From Bolinopsis microptera (Eukaryota > Ctenophora > Tentaculata > Lobata > Bolinopsidae): a stretch of DNA of 64,000 nucleotides. A program made the translations under genes and the position numbers. Below, one piece after another: positions 23,253 to 33,347 of this stretch. Where the stretch lies: the NCBI RefSeq assembly GCF_026151205.1, contig NC_087080.1:17337337-17401336 (forward strand), in the 5' to 3' direction. The notes below the pieces were generated by a model, which was not told where the DNA came from, made no database searches, and saw nothing but the letters and a program-made list of their open reading frames with translations. Within the stretch, counting starts at the first letter, position 1; the number at the start of each line of letters is the position of its first letter.

Positions 23253-23831
23253 TTATTGCACAGTATCTTGACCACCAGACCACATTAATATAATAATGTT
23301 CCTAAACACTTCATCCGACTACGGGAGGCATGCCTGGTTTGGAGTCTGATGAAAGCCCGCTGAGGAATATGTTCATCTTAAAGCCTAAATCCTCGGAGGT
23401 AAGCTGAGGTTTGAGGTCTGGTATCGAGGATCTGCGTTCCCCGCTGCTGGGCTCTCTTTCGGGAGGTTAGGAGTCGACTGAAAGGGTGGATATTATAGGG
23501 TTCGATATTTCAGTAGTTCTCTGGTCGTGCTTCAACATTCAACAAGAATGGAGCAGTTCGTGCTGCAACAAATAAAAGTGAAGTCCACACTCCAAACTCC
23601 ACAGTGGCTTAAGTTTTCATAGCAACACGGAGAAACACACCAAGCGTCACTAAAACCTGATTTTGTCTACAACATGTAATATTTACAGAGCACATACAAA
23701 AGCGAAGCAAGTTCATGCTTCAGTTACAACCACAAATCACTGCAATAACATACATAGTGCCGAGTGTGATTACATATTATATAGTGTGATCAAACTATAA
23801 GATTAACTATAGATTAAATGAAAATGCTTAA
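23253..23831. other. Non-coding spacer
   Basis: No gene recognised between the minisatellite and the foldback element. Confidence 0.4.
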
Positions 23832-25018
23832 GGGGGGGGGGGGGGGGGGTTCACCCTGATTTTTTTGTGAAACTTGGTTTCGAGATAGCAGTTGACCAAC
23901 AAACTAGGACTAGTGACCGAACTTTTGAGGGGGTCCCGGACCCCAACCGCCAAACGGTGCCCGCGGGGCAGCCACGCCTATATTTGGTCCAAATTAGGCC
24001 CAATTTAGCCAAATACCCAGAACATGCCCAAACTCCTGATTTTAGGTGCTCTACTTGTAGCTAGTGGTCCCTTGAACTCGTATATGAATTTTCATCAAGA
24101 TTGGACAAAAAATGACTGAGTTATGAGCAAAAAACCATATGACCATATTTGGGCATACGCACCAAATTTGATCGAATTTGGCCCATAAATTGGTCAAATA
24201 TCAATATTTTTGAATGAAACCAACTTTATATGAAAGGTAAGCCTATACCACACATTATCAAGATTATCAGCTCAGTATCTACCTAACTGTAGATTCTGTG
24301 TTCAAATAATCGCAAAAAAAGAACAATATTGCCCATATCTCAGTTCGCGATATTTGCAAAACTGATTTCACTCAAAACAATAGAACTCAATAGGGTTTCA
24401 ATATTTTTACATGAAATTTTCAGAATCAACGTAGAATCGCATTTCGACCTTAAGTTTTGTATTGGAATTTTAAGTAAGGCCTTTAAAAAAATTTGGCGGC
24501 CAAATTCCACAATTTGCAATGCGAAATTCAGAATCTACCCAACTTAATCCAAAGTTAGGTAGATACTGAGCTGATAATCTTGATAATGTGTAGTATAGGC
24601 TTACCTTTCATATAAAGTTGGTTTCATTCAAAAATATTGATATTTGACCAATTTATGGGCCAAATTCGATCAAATTTGGTGCGTATGCCCAAATATGGTC
24701 ATATGGTTTTTTGCTCATAACTCAGTCATTTTTTGTCCAATCTTGATGAAAATTCATATACGAGTTCAAGGGACCACTAGCTACAAGTAGAGCACCTAAA
24801 ATCTGGATTTGGGCATGTCCAGGGTATTTGGCTAAATTGGGCCTAATTTGGACCAATATGGGCGTGGCTGCCCCGCGGGCACCGTTTGGCGGTTGGGGTC
24901 CGGGACCCCCTCAAAAGTTCGGTCACTGGTCCTAGTTTGTTGGTCAACTACTATCTCGAAACCAAGTTTCACAAAAAAATCAGGGTGAACCCCCCACCCC
25001 CCCCCCCCCCCCCCCCCC
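23832..25018. mobile_element. 1.19-kb foldback element with oligo-G/C ends and TTAA flanks
   Basis: TTAA at 23828-23831 and 25019-25022 flanks an element that opens with a run of about 18 G and closes with the matching C-run. Arms 23832-24290 and 24551-25018 are near-perfect inverse copies (for example TTCACCCTGATTTTTTTGTG and AAGATTATCAGCTCAGTATC with inverses), around a 260-bp AT-rich centre. TTAA targeting points to a piggyBac-type or Kolobok-type transposase acting in trans; no protein is encoded. It is a different family from the TTAA element at 2971. Confidence 0.8.
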
Positions 25019-25301
25019 TTAATCAGCATTAGTGGTTGCTTAATTTGTAAGCGATTGATCTATTTGTTATCTTGATCTATAACTGATGCTTTGATCAAGG
25101 ATATGGATCGACAATTTCTAATAATAATAGTGGATTTTCATCAGGACAAGAATCATTATGGCATCATATTAGAACGAAAATAAATCCTCGAATTCATCAA
25201 TTGCTGATAATCTACTACTAGTTATAGATGACATTAGCGGAACACTCCCGTACAGCCTAGTTTAGTGTCGGAGGACAAGAGGATTTCCTGATAGCTCTAA
25301 T

Positions 25302-25442
25302 ATGAAAACTCTCATCACTATCGTAGTTCTTGTAGTATTGGTCCATCAAGTCAGCAAGTTCTCGTCTTCAGAACTGAGGCTTGAAGACGAGGAGGAGCTG
25401 AACACATCGTCCTTAAACTCTACTCTAGTGGCCGGATCATAG
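25302..25442 (+). CDS. Candidate small secreted peptide, 46 aa
   Basis: A 46-codon frame, ATG at 25302 and TAG at 25440-25442. It begins MKTLITIVVLVVLVHQVSKF, a textbook signal peptide (Lys at position 2, then a 13-residue hydrophobic core), followed by a short acidic region (LRLEDEEEL) and a Ser/Thr/Asn-rich end with an NST glycosylation sequon. There are no cysteines. It may be a complete small secreted peptide or the first exon of a longer secreted protein. A chance frame with this composition is possible but unusual; expression evidence is lacking. Confidence 0.35.
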   Translation: MKTLITIVVLVVLVHQVSKFSSSELRLEDEEELNTSSLNSTLVAGS

Positions 25443-26091
25443 TTTTTTAATTTAACTCCCCCGGTAATTCTCCACTATCCCCATATTTGGCTTCACAGAC
25501 ATTGTCCTGGAATGTAACTTTAGTGGCAGGGTGATAGGGTGGCAGGGTGGTGGCAGGGTGGTAGGGTGGCAGGGTGGTGGCAGGGTGCTCGTTTAGGGAT
25601 AACCCAATCTGAAACTTGGGTTAGGATAAAGGATTTGATATTAGGAGGATAGTTATATCTGCTTGGATATGCTTAGTAACGAACATGCAGAGTAACATTA
25701 TGTTAGTAACGAACATGCAGAGTAACAATATGCTTAGTAACGAACATGCAGAGTAACATTAATGGAGACAGAATGCAGATAGAGGCGAGGGAGAACATGT
25801 TGAAAGCGCGCACAATATAACTAGTACTAGTAAGTCCCACTAGGTGTTGTGTCGGTAAATCGGTTTTTAAAGACGGATCTGTCTGTACTAAACTTCTTCC
25901 GTTAGCATGCAGTATTCGCGAGATAAATACATAAAAGTAAACACTATTGAATAATAAATCCACATAGACTGCCAAACAACGTGCACACGAACAGACAAAA
26001 AAACCAACCATTGAGTTTAGCGAATGTACAGGGACGGCCAATTGGTTAGTGGATAAGTGGTTATTTGAAGTTACGATGGAACGTTCACGTT
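25443..26091. other. Intergenic, short tandem repeats
   Basis: Contains imperfect GGGTGGCAGGGTGGTAG repeats (25525-25590) and three copies of a ~36-bp unit with TTAGTAACGAACATGCAGAG (about 25672-25760). The 132-codon minus-strand frame running from 26101 is read here as 3' flank of the gene ending at 26092. Confidence 0.5.
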
Positions 26092-29000
26092 TCATCGCCA
26101 TGCAGGTTTAACCGCTGTTATAATGGATGGTAGAGTGATCTTGGAGCCCCTCTTTTTAAGTCCCGTCTTCTGTTTTTGTTCTCGTTTGTTCTCAGTCTCA
26201 AGACGACGCTCACCCGGGGTTTTGGTTGGTAGGTTAAATGCTTTCTGTAATAAAATAAACATTATTTAAACGATCTAGACGGACACACGTACGGTTAGAA
26301 CTATATGTGCACAAATACGAAGTAGTTTTTATGAAACTTCTGGAAGAACTGATCGGGTATATTCGGGTTCACCTGAAAATCTTCAGTCGAATTTACGAAG
26401 TTGAGTCAATGAAGAAGCTTGGCTTTCGTATTTTCGGTGGAGTTCTGGGGCGGTCTTGGAGTCTTTATCAAAGCGGGAAGGTCCAATCTCTCTGAGTTTT
26501 GACTTGAGTCCAGTAAGTTTGGAGTCGCTGAAATATAATATCATTATAATACCAATTATATAATAGTATTAAAGAAATTTCGAATATATATTTACCCTAA
26601 CACACATAATAAGATTAAGATACCAAAGTCTGCATTTAACTTACGGCGGTAAACTTCAGGGGAGCTGGAACCCCCACCTACCAGTAGAGATTCATCCGAG
26701 ATGTCTGGCTCATCTGCATTTTCATTCTTCCATCAATCTTCCGTAAATATCCAGGAAGGTTGTTGGTCTTCCTCTCAGCTTTCTTTACTCGTGCCAAACT
26801 TGTTTATTCTGTAAAGGGTAAGCGTTGATGGGTGTACATGAACTAACTTACCGTCATCAAAGTCCCGTTTTCCCCCCCCCCCCCCATCTTCACCATCATT
26901 CGAGTGAATACAACCAATACTAAGTCAAGCAACTATAACAAACATCAATCTAATAAAAACTAAGAATCTCACTGCCCCGGAGTCTGACACACTATACTAT
27001 ACACTGTACTATACACTGTACTATACACTGTACTATACACTATACTATACACTATACTATACACTGTACTATACACTATACTATACACTGTACTATACAC
27101 TGTACTATACACTGTACTATACACTATACTATACACTATACTATACACTGTACTATACACTGTACTATACACTGTACTATACACTGTACTATACACTATA
27201 CTATACACTGTACTATACACTGTACTATACACTGTACTATACACTGTACTATACACTGTACTATACACTGTACTATACACTGTACTATACACTGTACTAT
27301 ACACTGTACTATACACTGTACTATACACTGTACTATACACTGTACTATACACTGTACTATACACTGTACTATACACTGTACTATACACTGTACTATACAC
27401 TGTACTATACACTGTACTATAATAGAACTACAAACCTATACACTGTACTATAAATAGAACTACAAACCTCTTTCTAAGATTAGCTATAAGAGGCTATACT
27501 ATACACTGTACTATAAATAGAACTACGCACCTCTTTCTAAGATTAGGAATAAGAGGCATCATGGGGGCATTCTTAGGGAGACCCATCCTGGGATCCAGAC
27601 TGTTCCCTGGGGGTGGCTGAGTCTTGATGGGTATAAACATGATACTGCTTCAGAGAAAACAGTGTCTAAACATGATGACTACTTCAAAGAAAACAGTGTC
27701 TAAACATGATGGCTGCTTCAGAGAAAACAGAGCAATAAGATTAGGATACCAACGAGACTACAACTCTGAGTCAGAGTGTGAGATTGTTTGGGTTACCGTA
27801 AAAACTAGCTTGATAAAAACACAGACTTATAGAACTTTAACAAACGGAAGAGTTTAAAATACTTCGCTTGCTGACGACGTTTATCCAGGATCTCTTGAGG
27901 CCGAGCTTCCGGCGGTGCAGCTTGTCCAGTTGTTTGTTGTACTCTAGTCTCTTCTCCTTCAGTTTCTCGTCACCATCACGGAGGTAGTTGTACCTTGTAA
28001 TACCTGGTGTGGGGGTGAGGTTTACGGGTCTCTAAGTAAATATGTATCATATGATCTAGCTGCACGGCCTCGGAATTGCAAAATTTCAATTTTTAGACTC
28101 TTTGATTAGTCATAGTTATTGGGGAATGACAGTCGCAATGTCCTCTTACTCTTTCATTTAGTCATAGACCCTCTGAATTAATATTTGATAAACTTAACTA
28201 TAGTTTCAATTTCGAAAATTTCTTGAAATTTAAACAAGAAAGGCAGGTAGCAAAGAGGCAGAATTCTACAAATATCGGCCTCAGTAAATATTGCAGTTGT
28301 ACCCCCGGCCCAATAAGATCTCACAGGCCCTGGCAAATATTCTACACCCGGCCGGTCAATGAATAAGGTACTGTGTTTTTCAGAAACATTTCAGCACTCC
28401 GAAAATTAATAAAATTCAAGATCAAAGTTAGATAGTGTGAATTAAACGATTGTGGTTGAAGTGTTGAGTTTAAACTAGACTCGAAGTAAACTAGACACTG
28501 AAATACAATGCTGGTTCTGAGTATGAGACCATCCTCACGTGAGATATTGCGACGTCACACTCACGTTAGTATGTGCAGGTTAGAATCAGTGAGGTTAAAG
28601 AACAATCCTATTAATTTAAAAATAATTTCTTTGCAGAGAAAATAAGAGCTATGCTAGATGATAGTTAGACCACATTGTTGCATTTGCAGGGAGACACGTT
28701 ATCTACGGAGCATCTTCATGTAACCAGCTCAACACATCAAACATTTGGATATACAGATCAAGTTTTCAAAACACAAAACTTTGAGGATAGTGTTATTTTC
28801 TAAAACTCTGAGGATAGTTGTTATTTTCTAAAAGTAAAACTTTGAGGATAGTTGTTATTTTCTAACCGGCATAAGATCCCAGCAGCGCGATTTCCTCGTC
28901 TATTTTCAATTCCCTCGTCTTGCTGTCGCGTGTTAACTGCCGGTGAGCGATAAGTATTTCGTTGTAAAGCATACTCGTCTTATTTTCTAAAGTAACAAAT

Positions 29001-32000
29001 TAACATAACCTCGTGGAGAATGGAGATATTACGAAGTATAAATCAGCATAGAGGAGAATTATTGAAGGGAACTACAAACTTATAGAAATGAATCTTATTG
29101 TTGCTTCAGGAGAAATATCTTATGATATGCTTGCAATGGAGTCAACAAAGAATGTCACAATCGGTAAAACTTAACGAAGCCTCTGCCATATTAAGAGCTG
29201 CATGCTAAAATAATCAGAAGTGGCTTTTTTCGGACACGTGCCAAGTGCCAAGTGCCGGATTAACTGATAATTCATATTTTGCCTGGAATGTGCGTTCAAT
29301 TTTAATTAACGATTAATTATTAGAAAGATCATATTTCGTAACCTTCTTTTTGTATTTTGTCAATCAATCCTTTTCAGGCAAAGATATGAGTTTCAGTGAG
29401 CGGTAAAAATAATTGTTATTTATTTAATAAAAACAAACTTTCAAAAACAATTCACACATTCCGGCACGCCCCATTATCAAATAATATGTGTAATCCTGTG
29501 TAATCCTGCAGAAACCTCACCTTGTAGAGCTGATTGCTCTCAAGAAGTTCCCTTCTGTTGAGGAACTTAGGAATGACTCTCTTAGCAGAAGGAAGGGGGA
29601 TGGGTCGGGAGCTAGTGAAGATTGTCTCGAACCCAGCTGACGGTTTCCTAATCCTAGTGGTCCCCAGGTTTACCGTAGGCTTCTTATCTGGGGTCTCAGC
29701 TTTACAGATAGAATAGTTAGTAAGCTCATGTAATTTTTAATTAGTGATTACCAACAAGTTATCAATCAACATTTCGAACTGGCTGTTAAAGTCAACGAAG
29801 GTCAATTACAGTAAACAATTGATCCAAATAAATGAGAAGATAAGGAAGTGTCTTTAACCTATAACTTTAGACGGTCTGAATCCCCGGCGCCATTTTGGTT
29901 GTGCTAGTAGCTCTGACACTGACAGAGAGGTGTGAAGTTCCCTGAAGAACAAAATCTAAAGTTTAAAAAATTATTAAACAAAAAATGAATTTTAAACTTT
30001 TTAATAGATCTTATTATATGTAGGTTAGACACATAGTCATATGTGAATAAATCTATTAAATCAGTATGCTCAAATGAAACCACGAAAATAAGAAACAGAT
30101 TTCAGGTACCCAATATTTTGAAACAGATCTTCCTTCTTTCGCTCAATTTCTGCGTTTGTCAACGAACTTGGCGATTTTTCGCCTTTCCATCTAAATACAG
30201 CAGTGTCAACGGTGCAAAATAGTAGTGCCATTATTCTCAATAAACTTCAATAATGATTAAATATAAATATCGGAATTCAAATATGTCGACAGCAAGTGAG
30301 CAAGCATCAGTAAATTGTAATAACGTTTTCTCCGGCGTTCAACAATGTGGATTGTGAACGAACTATTATATAGTTCTAGCTGTCCGCAGCACATGATTCA
30401 CAGTCAATAGTGAATCTAGACTATTTTAAAGATACGTATCATGTAATAATTGTCGAGCAATCTTAAAATCTCTAGTACAACTCTTAAACAGATGGATAAC
30501 ACTTAAACACTAAAGGCGCTGAAGATAACACACGTGGGCGCTGAAGATAACACACCCAGATCTATGTTCGGACAGGGACAAAAGAAAATCGCGATTATTT
30601 TGCCCAAGATATATACGACTAATACATAAAATTTGTCGCAAATAATGGGAAAAATCGCGATTCCGCACATGCCGCGATTTCCTTTTGTCCATATGTAGTG
30701 TACGGAGGACATTGCTAAAGTGCTCGCTACACATACGACCGGTCTGTGTTAAGCGGTCACAGTGTGATATCCTAGATAGAGTGCACAGGCGGACAATAAC
30801 CACTTTCATCTCCTATATCAGGCAGAAAAGCATGCTAAACATGTCATGGCAATATAACGGAGGTGATCGTGTTCCACTAAATTAATTAATTGAACTGAGC
30901 CGATTTAGAAATTTCGTGCCATGACCAGATTGAGGACTGAAAGCTTGCCATAAATTATACCGACAGCTGTTTCATGTTGGTCAGCTGTACCAGCTAGCAT
31001 GTACCAATCAGCTGTACCAGTGTACCAGCCAGCTGTACCAGTGTACCAGCCAGCTGTACCAGTGTACCAGCCAGCTGCACCAGTGTACCAGCCAGCTGTA
31101 CCAGTGTACCAGCCAGCGGTATCAGTGTACCAGCCAGCTGTACCAGTGTACCAGCCAGCGGTACCAGTGTACCAGCCAGTTGTACCAGTGTACCAGTCAG
31201 CTGTACCAGTGTACCAGCCAGCTGTACCAGTGTACCAGCCAGCTGCACCAGTGTACCAGCCAGCGGTACCAGTGTACCAGCCAGCTGTACCAGTGTACCA
31301 GCCACCGGTACCAGCCACAGCTTGACAACTTGGTCAGGACGGTCTAGATACCATCACCTTAATAACACCAGAATGTGTGTGTGTGTGTGTGTGTCTGTCT
31401 GTCTGTCTGTCTGTCTGTCCGTGTGTAATTTCCGGTCGGTTATACAAAAAAAAACGGTAAGAGTTACGGGACTGATTTTTTCGGTATAGTGTCGACAAAA
31501 CTCTGATGAAGCCCATAGGAAATTTTTTTTTAAATCGGCCGATGGTAAGTGGTTTAATTGATGGTTTTGTACCACAAATGTTACATAAAATTGCGTGAGC
31601 AGAACGGCAAGAGTTACGGGGCTTGCTCTCTCTCTCTCATTACTGTGTAATATGTTATAGCTGCATTTAAGTAGCGTCATAATTGGATTAGCCCGGATTC
31701 GCTGTAATGTTATACCTTAAGCTTATTAGGGGAGGGGGGACTGTTAGTGTTTGGGGTCTGTTTGGACTGCAGAGAGAGAGAGAGAGAGAGAGAGTTCATA
31801 CGACAATGTTATGCATGTTTTCAAATATAATATGCGGGTGTGGTGCGGAGTTAACAAGGGTTAATTTCTATAACGATTTAAATAAAAATAGAAAGCGGTT
31901 CAAGACGGGAGTGATGAGGTGTAATACTCGGTGTTCAGACCTTATGATCATGGAGTGTGGTGCCTCATGGCTAATAATGACTTAATTATCCACAAGAAAT

Positions 32001-33347
32001 AACTGATTATGAGATTATTGTTTAAGAAACTATTGGGTCACCTAATGCGGGTTTTGACTCAGCGGGTAATTACTCCTACCCTTTTTAACTGCGGCAGTGA
32101 AATCCCGGCCGTAGGCCGGGTTACACTAGTACTATATATAACAAGGTCGAACAATGAAAAAATAAAACTTGCTTAGATAGTTTCCACAATGAACTTTAAA
32201 GTCAAAAACTCATGTGCTGTCCGAACAGCTTACAAGCCATAACTAATAACTATAAGTAAATGTATCAAAATTGAAAATATGCTTGCAAAGTTCTCATTTC
32301 ATCAAAGGTTTGTTCTATCTTTCCACAAAAATAAAAGTACTTATTATTCAGTTTAATAACTGAATCCAGACGGGAAATATATTCTTATATTATTATATTA
32401 TTATATTATATTATGAGCCTGAAGATGAAGAGAATCCGAGTTCGGCGAGCTGGTTCTAGAAATTAAATAGCTAAGCGAACCAGAATAATGAATATGTTAG
32501 AAATATTTAACAAAAACAACAACTTACTTTGGTAAGAGCTTGTCTAGCGTTTCTCTAGCTGTGCTCTCGATAGCTTTCTGTTCTGTTCTGCTCAACACCA
32601 TCCCTTTCCGCCGACTTTTCTTTTTGGTTTTCCCAGCTTTGGAGCCGGAAAAGTCTGAACAAGTTTTCTCATTAGTTTTCAAAGTGATCGGATTGAGCTA
32701 GGGATCGTTCAAGTATTACGAAAAGTTCCCCCTTCTGCAATTTTTACGCAATAGTTATGTTTAAAGTGGCTTACAAAGGGGTAGGCAGTGGCGTAACGTT
32801 GCCTGTTGGCGCCCCCCTGCCGAAAAAAGCGCCCCCCTGTTGGCGCCCCCTCCCCTTTTGGTGCCCCTCCCTAAAATTGAACAAATTAGGTGATTTTAGA
32901 GAATACGCCGGTAAAATCTCTAAAAAAGTGTGTATCTAGAGCAAAACGCGCAGTTTTGCTAGTACTTTAGTTAAGTTTTCGAAATTGTCCCACATTCAAA
33001 CGACGATTTGGCGCCCCCCTAAGACGGCGCCCCCCTGCACAGCGGGGTCAGCAGGGCCTTTCGTTACGCCACTGGGGGTAGGGGGTCTAAAATGGCTAAA
33101 ATCTGGCTTATGTAATGCGTGAATGATCTCTGAAAGCGAAAAATAAAAAACCGAAACCAAGTTTTGCGTGATTTCAGGAAATTGAGTGTTATATTTCAAG
33201 CGTAAGACCTTTAAACGCGAGGTAGGAGTCCATATTGAGGACAGTCCCGTAACTGGACTCAGGGTCAGTACTCTTAAGACTGTCGGAGGCTAGCTTCAGT
33301 CTTTTCATGTAGGTGCCACCCGCTCCTGCTCTTTTTCTAGCTTTCAT
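26092..33347 (-). CDS. Ten-exon host gene of unknown family, with three in-frame TGA codons
   Basis: Exons, in transcript order with end phase: 33347-33209 (1), 32654-32528 (2), 29941-29859 (1), 29699-29521 (0), 28978-28867 (1), 28003-27846 (0), 27622-27531 (2), 26808-26645 (1), 26527-26373 (0), 26244-26092 (stop). Every junction uses AG/GT and every phase agrees; total 1,362 nt (454 codons). The protein is Lys/Arg-rich: exon 1 MKARKRAGAGGTYMKRLKLA, exon 2 GKTKKKSRRKGMVLSRTEQK, exons 5-6 helical and charged (DEEIALLGSYA, DEKLKEKRLEYNKQLDKLHR), exon 7 proline-rich (TQPPPGNSLDPRMGLPK), exon 8 acidic (ENADEPDISDESLL), exon 10 basic. There is no signal peptide or membrane segment, so it is probably nuclear or cytoskeletal (inference). 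I recognise no domain. TGA at 26777-26775, 26735-26733 and 26408-26406 interrupts exons 8 and 9 although the frame stays open beyond each; no TAA, TAG or frameshift occurs. An acceptor-like CAG abuts the ATG, so an upstream exon or trans-spliced leader is possible. Confidence 0.6.
26373..26808 (-). CDS. Exons 8 and 9 of the unknown gene, containing the three TGA codons
   Basis: Exon 8 (26808-26645): acceptor CCCTTTACAG, in-frame sequence INKFGTSKES-TGA-EEDQQPSWIFTED-TGA-WKNENADEPDISDESLL, donor CGCC|GTAAGT. Exon 9 (26527-26373): acceptor ATTTCAG, frame TPNLLDSSQNSERL...TKAKLLH-TGA-LNFVNSTEDFQ, donor CAG|GTGAAC. If translation stopped at the first TGA, the protein would end KFGTSKES after about 307 residues and everything after it would be 3' UTR. 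The coding-like composition and phase agreement downstream argue that it was recently, or still is, translated. Confidence 0.55.
26988..27421. repeat. 12-bp tandem repeat (TACTATACACTG)n in intron 7
   Basis: About 36 copies, with ACTATACACTAT variants. It lies just downstream (minus strand) of exon 7. Between array and exon are duplicated pieces of the exon end (TAATCTTAGAAAGAG) at about 27467-27500, each followed by a GT, so the donor site itself has been copied. Confidence 0.95.
30995..31320. repeat. 21-bp minisatellite (CCAGCTGTACCAGTGTACCAG)n variant
   Basis: About 15 copies of a 21-bp unit built on GTACCAGTGTACCAGCCAGC. Because 21 is a multiple of 3, all six frames are open over much of it (WYTGTAG..., VPVYQPA...). 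It lies in intron 2 of the unknown gene, so these frames are not taken as coding. Confidence 0.92.
31354..32129 (+). mobile_element. Non-autonomous Helitron, copy B
   Basis: Starts TCACCTTAATAACACCAGAA, followed at once by (TG)n and (TCTG)n. Ends CCCGGCC-gta-GGCCGGG, TTACA, CTAG, with A before and T after. It contains a (GA)n tract near 31770 and near the 3' end the block ACTCAGCGGGTAATTACTCC shared with copies A and C. No Rep/helicase is present. It sits in intron 2 of the unknown gene. Confidence 0.85.
32786..33074. mobile_element. hAT-type MITE with 8-bp target duplication
   Basis: Terminal repeats CAGTGGCGTAACG / CGTTACGCCACTG, flanked by the direct 8-bp duplication GGGGTAGG (32778-32785 and 33075-33082). 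An 8-bp TSD with CAGTGGCG ends is diagnostic of hAT-like elements. The interior is rich in GGCGCCCCCCT. It is inserted in intron 1 of the unknown gene. Confidence 0.85.

Noticed and set aside
25703-26101. 132-codon minus-strand frame with hydrophobic stretches
   Set aside because: It begins at the stop region of the ten-exon gene, includes tandem repeats, and is best read as 3' flank; no homology recognised.
26393-26527. Alternative frame of exon 9 (DSKLTGLKSKLREIG...LRKFD, stop)
   Set aside because: It is open, but it requires a different exon 8 end and cannot reach exon 10 in phase; the chosen frame agrees with both neighbours, though it contains one TGA.
26969-27412. YSTV repeat protein
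   Set aside because: 12-bp tandem repeat in an intron.
30905-31325. WYTGTAG / VPVYQPA repeat proteins
   Set aside because: A 21-bp minisatellite keeps several frames open on both strands; it lies within an intron.
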